Shown one piece after another: positions 8,238 through 16,308 of a stretch of DNA of 64,000 bases (its first letter is position 1; each line of letters opens with the position of its first letter). The notes beneath the pieces were generated by a model, which worked only from the letters and a program-made list of their open reading frames with translations, did no database searches and was not told the origin of the DNA. The translations under genes were made by a program, and so were the position numbers. The stretch lies in NCBI RefSeq assembly GCF_009909235.1, contig NZ_JAAAPO010000002.1, positions 310,001 to 374,000 on the forward strand. The letters run 5' to 3'. This DNA is from Novosphingobium ovatum. Its GTDB lineage: Bacteria > Pseudomonadota > Alphaproteobacteria > Sphingomonadales > Sphingomonadaceae.

Positions 8238-9638
8238 ATGGAATTTACCCGTTTGAACCCGCTGACCGGCGAGGTGGCTTCCAGCGCCACCGCGATGCAG
8301 GCCGGTGACATGGCCGCAATTGCCGCGCGTGCCGCCGCCGCACAGCCCGCATGGGGCGGCATGGGGCCGAACGCCCGCCGCGCCGTGCTGAACAAGGCCG
8401 CCGATGCTCTGGCCGCGAAAAAGGATGATTTCGTCGCCGCGATGATGGGCGAAATCGGCGCGACCGCCGGTTGGGCGATGTTCAACCTGATGCTGGCCGT
8501 GGGCATGGTGCGTGAGGCCGCTTCGCTGACGACGCAGATCGCGGGCGAAGTGATCCCGTCCGACAAGCCGGGCTGTCTGGCCATGGCGCTCAAGGAACCG
8601 GTGGGCGTCATTCTGGGCATCGCGCCGTGGAACGCGCCGATCATTCTGGGCGTGCGCGCGATTGCCGTGCCGCTGGCCTGTGGCAATGCCGTGATCCTGA
8701 AGGCGTCGGAACAGTGCCCGCGCACCCACGCCCTGATCATCGAGGCCTTTGCCGAAGCAGGCTTCCCCGAAGGTGTGGTGAATGTCGTCACCAATGCGCC
8801 GCAGGACGCCGCCGATGTGGTGGGCGCGCTGATCGACGCGCCGCAGGTCAAGCGCATCAATTTCACCGGCAGCACCGCCGTTGGCCGCATCATCGCCAAG
8901 CGCGCCGCCGAGCATCTCAAGCCCTGCCTGCTGGAGCTGGGCGGCAAGGCGCCGATGGTGATCTGCGCCGATGCCGATCTGGACGAGGCGGTCAAGGCCG
9001 CGGCCTTTGGCGCCTATATGAACCAGGGCCAGATCTGCATGTCGACCGAGCGGATCATCGTGGTCGAGGCGGTGGCCGATGCCTTTGCCGCCAAGTTCGC
9101 CGAGAAGGTCAAGACGCTGGCCGCGGGCGATCCGCGTCAGGGCAACACGCCGCTGGGCGGGGTGGTGGACGCCAAGACGGTGGCGCATTGCCTGTCGCTG
9201 GTTGACGATGCCGTGGCCAAGGGCGCGGTGCTGTTGACCGGGGGCGAAACCAGCCTGAACGTTGTCATGCCCGCCCATCTGGTGGACAAGGTGACGCCCG
9301 ACATGAAGCTGTTCCGCGACGAAAGCTTTGGCCCGGTGGTCGGCATCATCCGCGCCCGTGACGAGGCGCATGCGATCGAGCTGGCCAATGACACCGAATA
9401 TGGCCTGTCGGCGGCGGTCTTTACCACCGACATCGCCAAGGGCCTGACCATGGCCAAGCAGATCAAGAGCGGCATCTGCCACGTCAATGGTCCCACCGTC
9501 CATGACGAGGCCCAAATGCCGTTTGGCGGCGTGGGCGCATCGGGCTATGGCCGTTTTGGTGGCCGTCAGGGCATTGACAGCTTTACCGAAACCCGCTGGA
9601 TCACGGTGGAAACCCAGCCGGGCCATTTCCCGATCTGA
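8238..9638 (+). CDS. NAD(P)-dependent aldehyde dehydrogenase, vanillin/salicylaldehyde type
   Basis: Oxidises an aldehyde to the carboxylate with NAD(P)+. The 466-residue protein has the Rossmann 'FTGSTAVGR' motif, the general-base Glu in 'LELGGKAP' and the catalytic Cys in 'NQGQICMSTERI'; this last context is characteristic of the benzaldehyde, salicylaldehyde and vanillin dehydrogenase branch (NahF, DoxF, LigV). ATG 8238 has GGAGG eight bases upstream; in-frame starts further upstream do not. It is followed without a gap by a DUF3237 gene. A role in oxidising vanillin or 4-hydroxybenzaldehyde from the ferulate and lignostilbene pathways encoded elsewhere in the window is plausible but inferred. 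Confidence 0.85.
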   Translation: MEFTRLNPLTGEVASSATAMQAGDMAAIAARAAAAQPAWGGMGPNARRAVLNKAADALAAKKDDFVAAMMGEIGATAGWAMFNLMLAVGMVREAASLTTQIAGEVIPSDKPGCLAMALKEPVGVILGIAPWNAPIILGVRAIAVPLACGNAVILKASEQCPRTHALIIEAFAEAGFPEGVVNVVTNAPQDAADVVGALIDAPQVKRINFTGSTAVGRIIAKRAAEHLKPCLLELGGKAPMVICADADLDEAVKAAAFGAYMNQGQICMSTERIIVVEAVADAFAAKFAEKVKTLAAGDPRQGNTPLGGVVDAKTVAHCLSLVDDAVAKGAVLLTGGETSLNVVMPAHLVDKVTPDMKLFRDESFGPVVGIIRARDEAHAIELANDTEYGLSAAVFTTDIAKGLTMAKQIKSGICHVNGPTVHDEAQMPFGGVGASGYGRFGGRQGIDSFTETRWITVETQPGHFPI

Positions 9639-10231
9639 TGAAAGGGCTGATGATGCGTCGTTTTCTGACTGTCGTGGCGGTGGGGCTGTGCCTCGCCGCC
9701 CAGCCTGTTCTGGCGGCAACGCCTGCGCCTTCGCCCGCCCCGGTGTCGGCAGCTGTGCCGCTATTGCCCAATGCTCCTCCGCCCACGCTCGAATATGCCT
9801 TTTCCGTGCAGGCCACGCTGGCCCCGCCGGTTGAGGCGGGCAATCTGGACGGTGGCCGCCGCCGCTTCATTCAGGTGACGGGCGGCGCGGCCTATGGGCC
9901 TATGTTGTCTGGCACGGTGCTGGGCGGCGGGGGCGATTGGCAGACGATCCGCCCCGGTGGGCTGACCGATGTCGAGGCGCATTACTTTATCAAGGCCGCC
10001 GATGGCACGGTGATCGAGGTGACCAATGTCGGTGTGCGCGTCGCCAGCGCCGAAGTCACCGACAAGATCGCCCGTGGCGAGGCGGTGGACCCGTCCGCCT
10101 ATTACTTCCGCACGACAACGCGGTTTGGCGTGGTGGACGGGCCGCTGGGCTGGATGCGGCGGGCGGTGTTTGTCGCGCGCGGCATTCGCAAGCCGGATTC
10201 GGTGGTGATCGACTTTTACGTTGTGCGCTGA
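9638..10231 (+). CDS. Exported DUF3237-family protein
   Basis: A 197-residue protein with a signal peptide ('MRRFLTVVAVGLCLAAQPVLAA') followed by a DUF3237 beta-barrel domain recognised by 'LEYAFSVQATL', 'GGRRRFIQVTGGAAYGPMLSG', 'GGDWQTIRPGG' and 'DVEAHYFIKAADG'. The molecular function of the family is unknown; it often sits in catabolic operons. The start overlaps the aldehyde dehydrogenase stop (TGATG) and the stop overlaps the next start. Internal ATGs at 9650 and 9653 are also possible starts and would give a more compact signal peptide. Confidence 0.75.
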   Translation: MKGLMMRRFLTVVAVGLCLAAQPVLAATPAPSPAPVSAAVPLLPNAPPPTLEYAFSVQATLAPPVEAGNLDGGRRRFIQVTGGAAYGPMLSGTVLGGGGDWQTIRPGGLTDVEAHYFIKAADGTVIEVTNVGVRVASAEVTDKIARGEAVDPSAYYFRTTTRFGVVDGPLGWMRRAVFVARGIRKPDSVVIDFYVVR

Positions 10232-11604
10232 TGCGCGGCGTTTCTGATGTGGTGGCGGCGCATGTCGCCGCCACCCGCTTTGCCGATCTGCCGCCGGGTG
10301 CGGTGGCGGCGGCGCGGCATGTGTTGCTGGACGCGTTGGGCGTGATGCTGGGCGCCAGCGGGATGAGCGCGGAAAGCGCAGCCTTTGTCCGGGTGGCCGT
10401 GGGTAACGGGCCGGGGCCTTGCGCGGTGCTGGGCACGGGGCTGCGCGCCGCCGCACCGATGGCGGCGCTGGCCAATGGCGGCTTTGCCCATGCGCTGGAT
10501 TACGAGGACGCCTTTGACCGGGCGCCGGGCCATCCCAATGCTTCGCTGGTGCCTGCGCTGATCGCGCTGGCGCAGGCAGAGGGTGCGGCCGGGCGACCGG
10601 TCGACGGGCGGCGGTTCCTGACGGCGCTGGCGGTGGGCGGGGATCTGTCGTGCCGCATGGGACTGGCCTTGCGCCGCCAGATGGAGGCGGGCGGATGGTA
10701 TCCGCCGCCCATTCTGGCGGGCATGGGTGCGGCCGCTGGGGCGGCGGCCTTGTTGGGTCTGGACGCGGGGGCAGTGCGTGACGCGCTATCGCTGATGATG
10801 TGCCAGAATGTCATTCCCGGAGAGATCAAATACAGCCAGGGCACCGTCATCCGCGCCGTGCGCGAAGGGTTTCCGGCGCAGGCGGCGGTGCTCTCGGCGC
10901 AATTGGCGCGCGAGGGGGTGGCCGGGTTCGAACAGCCGATCGAGGGGCGCAGCGGTTTTTACGCGGTGTTTGCGGGCGGTCAGTTTGACGCGGACGACCT
11001 GACCGGCGATCTGGGCGCGCGCTACTGGATTGACGAACTGACGTACAAGCGCTGGCCATCCTGCCGGGGGACGCATCCGTTTATCGAAATGGCGCTGGCC
11101 CTGCGTGGCCAGATCGGCGCGGCGGCGGTCACGGCGGTTGCGGTGGGGATTGATGATGTCCAGACCATGCTGACCGAGCCTTTGCCGCGCAAACAGGCGC
11201 CCGCCACCGCGATCGATGCCAAGTTCTCGATCCCCTTTACCACCGCACTGGCGCTGGTGCGGGGCCGTGTGGGGCTGGATGACTTTGGGCCGGACAGTCT
11301 GGCCGATCCCGATGTGCTGGCCATGGCGGCGCGTGTCACGCCGGTGCAGGCCACAGGCGCGGGCTGGCAGCGCGGGTCGGGCGGGCGATTGGTGTTTAAC
11401 CTGTCGGACGGCCGCGTGCTGACCGCCGAACAGGCCGATGCCGCGGGCAGCCCGGAGCGTCCGTTGGGGCAGGCGGCGCTGGTGGCCAAATTCATCGATT
11501 GTGCGGGCCGCGCGGCGGTGCCGGTGGGCGATCCGGCGGCGCTGGCCGGGGCAATCCTGAACTTGCAGGATTGCGCGGATGTGGGGGCGTTGCTGGCGGT
11601 GTAA
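10231..11604 (+). CDS. MmgE/PrpD-family protein
   Basis: Member of the 2-methylcitrate dehydratase / cis-aconitate decarboxylase fold, 457 residues. The family pattern is visible in 'HVLLDALGVMLGASGMSAES', 'ANGGFAHALDYED', 'PNASLVPALIALA', 'IKYSQGTVIRAVREGFPAQAAVLSAQLA' split across residues 195-225, and 'FSIPFTTALAL'. In secondary-metabolism and xenobiotic operons such proteins act as dehydratases, hydratases or isomerases on non-citrate substrates. Its ATG overlaps the DUF3237 stop by one base, placing it in the same operon as the dehydrogenase. The exact substrate is unknown. Confidence 0.8.
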   Translation: MRGVSDVVAAHVAATRFADLPPGAVAAARHVLLDALGVMLGASGMSAESAAFVRVAVGNGPGPCAVLGTGLRAAAPMAALANGGFAHALDYEDAFDRAPGHPNASLVPALIALAQAEGAAGRPVDGRRFLTALAVGGDLSCRMGLALRRQMEAGGWYPPPILAGMGAAAGAAALLGLDAGAVRDALSLMMCQNVIPGEIKYSQGTVIRAVREGFPAQAAVLSAQLAREGVAGFEQPIEGRSGFYAVFAGGQFDADDLTGDLGARYWIDELTYKRWPSCRGTHPFIEMALALRGQIGAAAVTAVAVGIDDVQTMLTEPLPRKQAPATAIDAKFSIPFTTALALVRGRVGLDDFGPDSLADPDVLAMAARVTPVQATGAGWQRGSGGRLVFNLSDGRVLTAEQADAAGSPERPLGQAALVAKFIDCAGRAAVPVGDPAALAGAILNLQDCADVGALLAV

Positions 11605-11618
11605 CCCACCGCCAGCCC

Positions 11619-12395
11619 TTACAATACCGCGCGGATTTCCACCCGGCGTTGCGCTTGCCCCGGAATGCCATCGGCCTCGGCATCGCTGGTGCCGGTGGTG
11701 GAGGGATCGGCGCGGGTTTCAATCGCAATCCCCGGCAACAGGCGCGCCATGGTGGTGGCGACCGTTTGCGCCCGTTGCAGCGCCAGATCGGCCGGTTCAG
11801 CCATCACCCGGCCCGACACGGTTTCGGGCGCGCTGGCGGCAAATCCGGTGATGATCAGCTTCTTTGGTTTGGCCGAGAGCATCCAGTAATAGGCCTGCTG
11901 GATCAACCAGTCGCTGTATTGATAGACGAGGAAGTCGTTGCCGAATTCGAAATAGACGGTGAAGCTGCGGTCCACGAACGGCCCGGCAAAGCTGGGCGCG
12001 GGCACGCTGGTCGGCTGTGGATTGCGGCGCGGCAGGACGAAACGGCGGCCCGGATAGCCTTCTGCCGGCAGGATGTGGCGCGTGCAGGGGATGTCGTACA
12101 AGCGGCTGGTGCGCACCGCGTCCAGCACCGGCGCCCCGCAGGGCGTTTCGGGCTGCGCGGTGGTCCGCCCCTCGACCAAGACAGCATAGTTCCAGTCCGG
12201 CTTGTGCGGGCTGAGCGAGACGTCATAGCGGATGCCGGTGGCCGGGTCCTCGGCCAGCCAGCAGCCCGACTTCTTGCCGCTGTCGGCGTCGCGGTACACC
12301 GGGCAGGTGATGAACCGCAGCAGCGATCCGGTATCGGCCGCCGCCGCCGACAAAGGCGCGGCCAAAGCCGCAAGGGTCAGGACAGAACGCAGCAT
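11619..12395 (-). CDS. Secreted protein with C-terminal OmpA-like region
   Basis: A 258-residue protein with a signal peptide ending near 'SAAAA'. The middle is not recognisable. The last ~110 residues ('FTVYFEFGNDFL', 'KLIITGFAAS', 'LALQRAQTVATTMARLL', 'AQRRVEIRA') follow the beta-alpha-beta pattern of OmpA/MotB peptidoglycan-binding domains, although the usual 'R...N.RV' signature is degenerate. It ends only 15 bases from the convergent MmgE gene. The start overlaps the cytochrome stop: either the ATG at 12395 (TGATG) or a GTG three bases earlier. It is the third gene of the receptor - cytochrome operon and may hold the periplasmic enzyme near the cell wall. Confidence 0.6.
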   Translation of the reverse strand: MLRSVLTLAALAAPLSAAAADTGSLLRFITCPVYRDADSGKKSGCWLAEDPATGIRYDVSLSPHKPDWNYAVLVEGRTTAQPETPCGAPVLDAVRTSRLYDIPCTRHILPAEGYPGRRFVLPRRNPQPTSVPAPSFAGPFVDRSFTVYFEFGNDFLVYQYSDWLIQQAYYWMLSAKPKKLIITGFAASAPETVSGRVMAEPADLALQRAQTVATTMARLLPGIAIETRADPSTTGTSDAEADGIPGQAQRRVEIRAVL

Positions 12396-13906
12396 CACAG
12401 CACACTCATCAGATTGACCAGATCCTGCTTTTCCTGCTCGGTATAACCGATGCTATAGCGGCGGTCGTAATAGTCGACGATGCCGCGCAGGTCACGGGCC
12501 AGGCCGTTCGAGAAAAAGGGCGCGCGGGCCGACAGCCCCCGCATCGATTGCAGCGTGATCTTGCCCACGTCCGCGCATTTGCCGCTGGTCATCGCAAAGC
12601 CGGGGTCCATCGTATAGATGACGCGGCCGTAATGCGGATGCGGGCGGCCTCGGCAGGTGATGCGGAACAGCGGCAGATCGGGCATGCTGTCGGCAAAGGG
12701 CATGGTGGTGGTGCCAAGGTCCACCTGACCCGGTGCCACATCATTGCCCATCTGGCTCATGTTGTGACAGAACACGCAGGAATTGCGCACCGGATTGCCA
12801 AAGCCGATGCGCGAGTTGATCCCGGCGCTGTCGGTGATCAGGAACATCTTTTCCCGGAACACCCGCGCGCCACGCGCCACCGACTTGCGGAATTCCAATT
12901 GCTTGGGGGTCAGCGTCGCGGCCTGTTCGGGGCTCAGCTTTTCCCATGCGGCAAATTCGCTCCACACCGGCGTGCCGATCGCGCCCAGCGCGCCCGGCGC
13001 CGAGACGCGCAGGTGGTTGGGGCCGCCGTTCGCGCCCATGCTGCTCAGGTCATTGCCATGGGCATCGGTCTGTTGCGCGGTGAACACGCGCATTTCGAAA
13101 TCGGTGATCTGGCGCACTTGGGCATCGGTCAGGGGCTTGCCAGCCTGCAAATGGCCGTGGGCGGCGTCCTGCATCTGGATGCGCAGCGTGCCCGCGCGGT
13201 TGTCGGCCATGATATTGCCCGACATCATCCGCCCGTCTTCTGGCGACAGGGGCAGGGCGAAACCCTGTTTGGGGTCAAACACAAAGCCAACCGCCAACAG
13301 ATATTTCATATTGGCCACCGGACGCGGGCGGCGATAGACCGAGATGTTCCCCGCCTTTGGCCCATAGCCGGGCGCGCTGTTGCAGCCGTTGGGATCGCGC
13401 ACCACCTCAATATCGAAATCGGGGGTGACGGGGCGGCCGTTCCACGCGGTCATCGGCCAAGGCAGTTGCACGCGGAACAATCCGCGTTCCAGCAACAGCG
13501 AATGGGACGCGCGCTGATCCTGCGGCAGGATCGGGCAGTTGGAGCCATCGATCGCGGCAAACAGCGGGTCATGGCCGTTGCTGGCGGTCCAGCGCTGTTG
13601 CGCGGTGGCGGCCGACAGGCTCATCGCGTCGGCGGGCTGATGGCAGGTGACGCAGGCGCGGCCATTGGCGCCCAATGGTTCAAAAAAGGCGTGGCCACGG
13701 GTTTTGACCGCGCCGCCCTCGACCTGGACGCGCAGGGTGCCTTGGGCGTTGGGATAGTCCTGGCTGGCGGCAAAGGTCTTGCCACTGCCGGGATACCACC
13801 ATGTGTCGGGCGCGCCGCCCTGTGCGGCGATCGCGCCTGCGCCCATCGCCAATGCGCCCAAGGCGGGCGCAACCATCGCCGCCATGCGAAAACCAGAGAC
13901 CGACAT
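12395..13906 (-). CDS. Periplasmic di-haem cytochrome c, MauG/peroxidase-like
   Basis: A 503-residue exported protein (signal peptide around residues 8-28, 'AIAAQ') with two covalent haem motifs, Cys85-Val-Thr-Cys88-His89 and Cys377-Val-Phe-Cys380-His381. The C-terminal half ends with 'YTMDPGFAMTSGKCADVGKITLQSM', 'RGLSARAPFFSNGLARDL' and 'GIVDYYDRRYSIG', matching the end of bacterial cytochrome c peroxidase/MauG proteins. It is longer than typical peroxidases (~330-400 residues) and, like RoxA-type enzymes, could be an oxygenase or oxidase rather than a peroxidase. The start at 13906 has AGGAA upstream; the in-frame upstream extension gives no signal peptide. It lies 52 bases after a TonB receptor, so the two are probably co-transcribed. 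Confidence 0.8.
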   Translation of the reverse strand: MSVSGFRMAAMVAPALGALAMGAGAIAAQGGAPDTWWYPGSGKTFAASQDYPNAQGTLRVQVEGGAVKTRGHAFFEPLGANGRACVTCHQPADAMSLSAATAQQRWTASNGHDPLFAAIDGSNCPILPQDQRASHSLLLERGLFRVQLPWPMTAWNGRPVTPDFDIEVVRDPNGCNSAPGYGPKAGNISVYRRPRPVANMKYLLAVGFVFDPKQGFALPLSPEDGRMMSGNIMADNRAGTLRIQMQDAAHGHLQAGKPLTDAQVRQITDFEMRVFTAQQTDAHGNDLSSMGANGGPNHLRVSAPGALGAIGTPVWSEFAAWEKLSPEQAATLTPKQLEFRKSVARGARVFREKMFLITDSAGINSRIGFGNPVRNSCVFCHNMSQMGNDVAPGQVDLGTTTMPFADSMPDLPLFRITCRGRPHPHYGRVIYTMDPGFAMTSGKCADVGKITLQSMRGLSARAPFFSNGLARDLRGIVDYYDRRYSIGYTEQEKQDLVNLMSVL

Positions 13907-13958
13907 GCGTTCCTGCCTGTATGCCCCGCCGCCATGGTGGCGACGGGGCGAGCTGTCG

Positions 13959-16139
13959 TTACTTGCCAAAGGTGAACTTGACGCGGGCGCCATAGGTGCG
14001 CGGCGCGCCATAGATGATGCCGCCATCGGCCGTCGAGCTGCCCTGCAGCTGCGAGGCGATGTAGACCTTGTTCGTCAGGTTCTGGACAAAGGCTTCCAGC
14101 TGGATGCGCTTGCCCAGATCAAAGGTGACGCGCGCGTCGATCAGGTCGCGCCCCGGCACAAAGGTGTTGGTGTAGGGGAAGGGCGTCGACCACTGGCTCG
14201 AGGTGTGGCTCCACTGGACGCGCGGGGTGATGTCCAGGCTGCCGGCGGTGAAGGTGTATTGCAACCCTGCGTTCAGCGTCAGCTCGGGGCTGAAGGGCAG
14301 GGCGCGGCCCTGCGGCACAAAGCGCAGGTTGGTGGCGCAGCCCACGTCCGTGCCCGGCGCGTTGGTGTCCGAAATGCACGCCGAGTTCGAGAACTTTGCA
14401 TCCAGATAACCCACGCCGATGTTGAAGCCCAGAGCGCCGAACTGGCCGGTCACTTCCAGTTCGCCACCCTTGGAATGGCCGCCCAGCGCGTTCTGCGTGG
14501 TGGGCAGGCCGCCAACCTGGCTGGACAGCTGCATGTCCTTGTACACCGAATAGAACAAGTCGCCGTTGACGCGCAGGTGGCGGTCCAGCAGCTCGGTCTT
14601 GAAGCCGACTTCATACACGAAATTGCGTTCCGGCGTGAAGTTGGGCGTGCCCGGCGTCAGGTTCACACCGCCCGCCTTGTAGCCCTTGGACGCGGTGGCA
14701 TAGATCAGCGAGCGGCCCAGGTGATAGTTCAGGCCCAGCTTGCCGGTCAGCTGGTTGGTCTGGATGTCGCTGACATAGGGCGTGGCCAGCACGGTGGTCA
14801 CGGCATAGCGGGTGTATTCCTGCTTGTCCCAGCTGTAGCGGCCGCCCACGATCACTTCGAGCGCCGGGGTCAGGTAATAGTTCACCTGGCCAAACAGCGA
14901 ATAGGTGGTGTTCTTGGCCGTCGTGGTGATGTTCGAGGTGGCGCTGACGTAATCGACCACGTGGAAGTTGTCGCGCAGCAGCTCGACCGGAATCGTCTCG
15001 TTCATCATGAAGCCGCCAAAGACCCACTGCAACGGGCCCTTCTTGGTCGACAGGATGTTGAATTCGTTGATCAGCGTGCGGAATTCGGTGCTGCTGGTCG
15101 ACACGCGGCCGGTGTTGGCGGTGACCGGGCGGGGCAGGGCGGTGTCCGAACGGTCGCCGTCAACCTGATCGACGGTAAACCCATCCTGCCACGAGACCAG
15201 ATAGCGGGCCTGCACCGCCTCGCTCAGGTCATAGCGCGCGTCCAGACCCAGACGATAGCCGTACTGGTTCATGTACGAACGGGCGTCTTCCTCGATCTCG
15301 AACGGGTTGGTCGAGACGGTGTCATTGCGGCGCTTGATCGCGATGCCATCGCTGCGCGAATTGAAATATTCGGCGTTGACCTGCACGTTCAGGCGGCTGT
15401 CGCTGCTGCGCATGGCCATCGTCAGGCGCACCGAGTCCATCAGCATGTTGCCCGGCTGCACCACCGCCTTGGAGCTGATGTTGCGGGTATAGCTGTCACG
15501 CTCGTCATGGACATAGGCCAGACGCACCGCGACCGAATCCCCGCCGTAATTGGCCGTCAGCACCGTGCGGAAACGGTTGTAATTGCCACCAGTCGTGTCC
15601 AGCGAGCCGTTCACCGCGTTATATTCCGGCTTGGGCGTGCGGACATAGATCGCGCCGCCGGTCGAGTTCTGACCGGTCAGCGTGCCCTGCGGGCCGCGAA
15701 GCACTTCGATCGAGCCGATGTCATAGAAGGACATGCCGATGAACTGTTCGTGCGGGATAAGCACGCCGTCGATGTAATAGGCCACGCCCGGGTTCGAGGT
15801 AGGGGCCGACTGTGCGATGCCGATGCCGCGGATGTTGACAAAAGTCGAGCGGTTGACCGTGTTGATCGCGATCGAGGGGGCCACCTGCTGGATGTCGGAC
15901 AGGTTGCTCACGCCCTTCTTTTGCAGGTCGGCGCCGGTCAGCACGGTGGCCGAAATTGGCACCTGCTGCAGGTTCTGGGCGCGGCGCTCGGCCGTCACCA
16001 CGATTTCGCCCAGCGCGCCGGCGGCAGGGGCCGGGGCGGGCGCTTCGGTCTGGGCCAGAGCGGGCGTTGAAACAGTGGCCAGCAGCACAGCGGCGGCCGA
16101 CAGCGAGCGACGCGCGGTGGCGCGGGAAATCCGGGTCAT
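13959..16139 (-). CDS. TonB-dependent receptor
   Basis: Outer-membrane receptor of 726 residues. After a signal peptide ('LLATVSTPALAQ') and an Ala-Pro linker come the 'GEIVVTAERRAQNLQQVPISATVL' TonB-box region, a plug with 'IEVLRGPQGTLTGQNSTGGAIYV' and a barrel ending in 'GARVKFTFGK'. The ATG at 16139 has GGAGGAGG upstream. It is the first gene of a leftward operon with a di-haem cytochrome and an OmpA-like protein. A LacI-type half-palindromic site (16190-16203) and a perfect palindrome (16249-16265) precede it. The ligand is unknown; coupling to a redox enzyme suggests uptake of a bulky compound that is oxidised in the periplasm. Confidence 0.9.
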   Translation of the reverse strand: MTRISRATARRSLSAAAVLLATVSTPALAQTEAPAPAPAAGALGEIVVTAERRAQNLQQVPISATVLTGADLQKKGVSNLSDIQQVAPSIAINTVNRSTFVNIRGIGIAQSAPTSNPGVAYYIDGVLIPHEQFIGMSFYDIGSIEVLRGPQGTLTGQNSTGGAIYVRTPKPEYNAVNGSLDTTGGNYNRFRTVLTANYGGDSVAVRLAYVHDERDSYTRNISSKAVVQPGNMLMDSVRLTMAMRSSDSRLNVQVNAEYFNSRSDGIAIKRRNDTVSTNPFEIEEDARSYMNQYGYRLGLDARYDLSEAVQARYLVSWQDGFTVDQVDGDRSDTALPRPVTANTGRVSTSSTEFRTLINEFNILSTKKGPLQWVFGGFMMNETIPVELLRDNFHVVDYVSATSNITTTAKNTTYSLFGQVNYYLTPALEVIVGGRYSWDKQEYTRYAVTTVLATPYVSDIQTNQLTGKLGLNYHLGRSLIYATASKGYKAGGVNLTPGTPNFTPERNFVYEVGFKTELLDRHLRVNGDLFYSVYKDMQLSSQVGGLPTTQNALGGHSKGGELEVTGQFGALGFNIGVGYLDAKFSNSACISDTNAPGTDVGCATNLRFVPQGRALPFSPELTLNAGLQYTFTAGSLDITPRVQWSHTSSQWSTPFPYTNTFVPGRDLIDARVTFDLGKRIQLEAFVQNLTNKVYIASQLQGSSTADGGIIYGAPRTYGARVKFTFGK

Positions 16140-16189
16140 GGTGTCCTCCTCCCATCCTCATGGGGTACATTAGCTTGGCCGATGCCTTA

Positions 16190-16203
16190 TGAAAGCCCTT
16201 GCA
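16190..16203. promoter_or_regulatory. LacI-type site before TonB receptor 2
   Basis: TGAAAGCCCTTGCA, continued by TCGTG, closely parallels TGATAGCGCTTGCA-TCGTC at 18921. It is 51 bases upstream of the receptor start at 16139, a normal repressor position. Confidence 0.4.
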
Positions 16204-16248
16204 TCGTGTCAATGTGGGCGATGACTTCGTATGTTTGTAATCAGCGAT

Positions 16249-16265
16249 ATCAATTCGGAATTGAT
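16249..16265. promoter_or_regulatory. Perfect palindrome in MFS - receptor gap
   Basis: ATCAATTC-G-GAATTGAT: eight-base arms around one base. It lies 43 bases after the MFS stop and 110 bases before the receptor start, both genes reading leftward. It is AT-rich with almost no loop, so an operator fits better than a terminator. Confidence 0.4.
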
Positions 16266-16308
16266 CGGGGTGTGGCCAAATTTCCACACCTGATGCGCGG
16301 ATGTGGCA

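Noticed and set aside
13779..16070. 763-codon plus-strand frame opposite TonB receptor 2
   Set aside because: Antisense shadow with His/Arg/Gly-rich translation and no recognisable domain.
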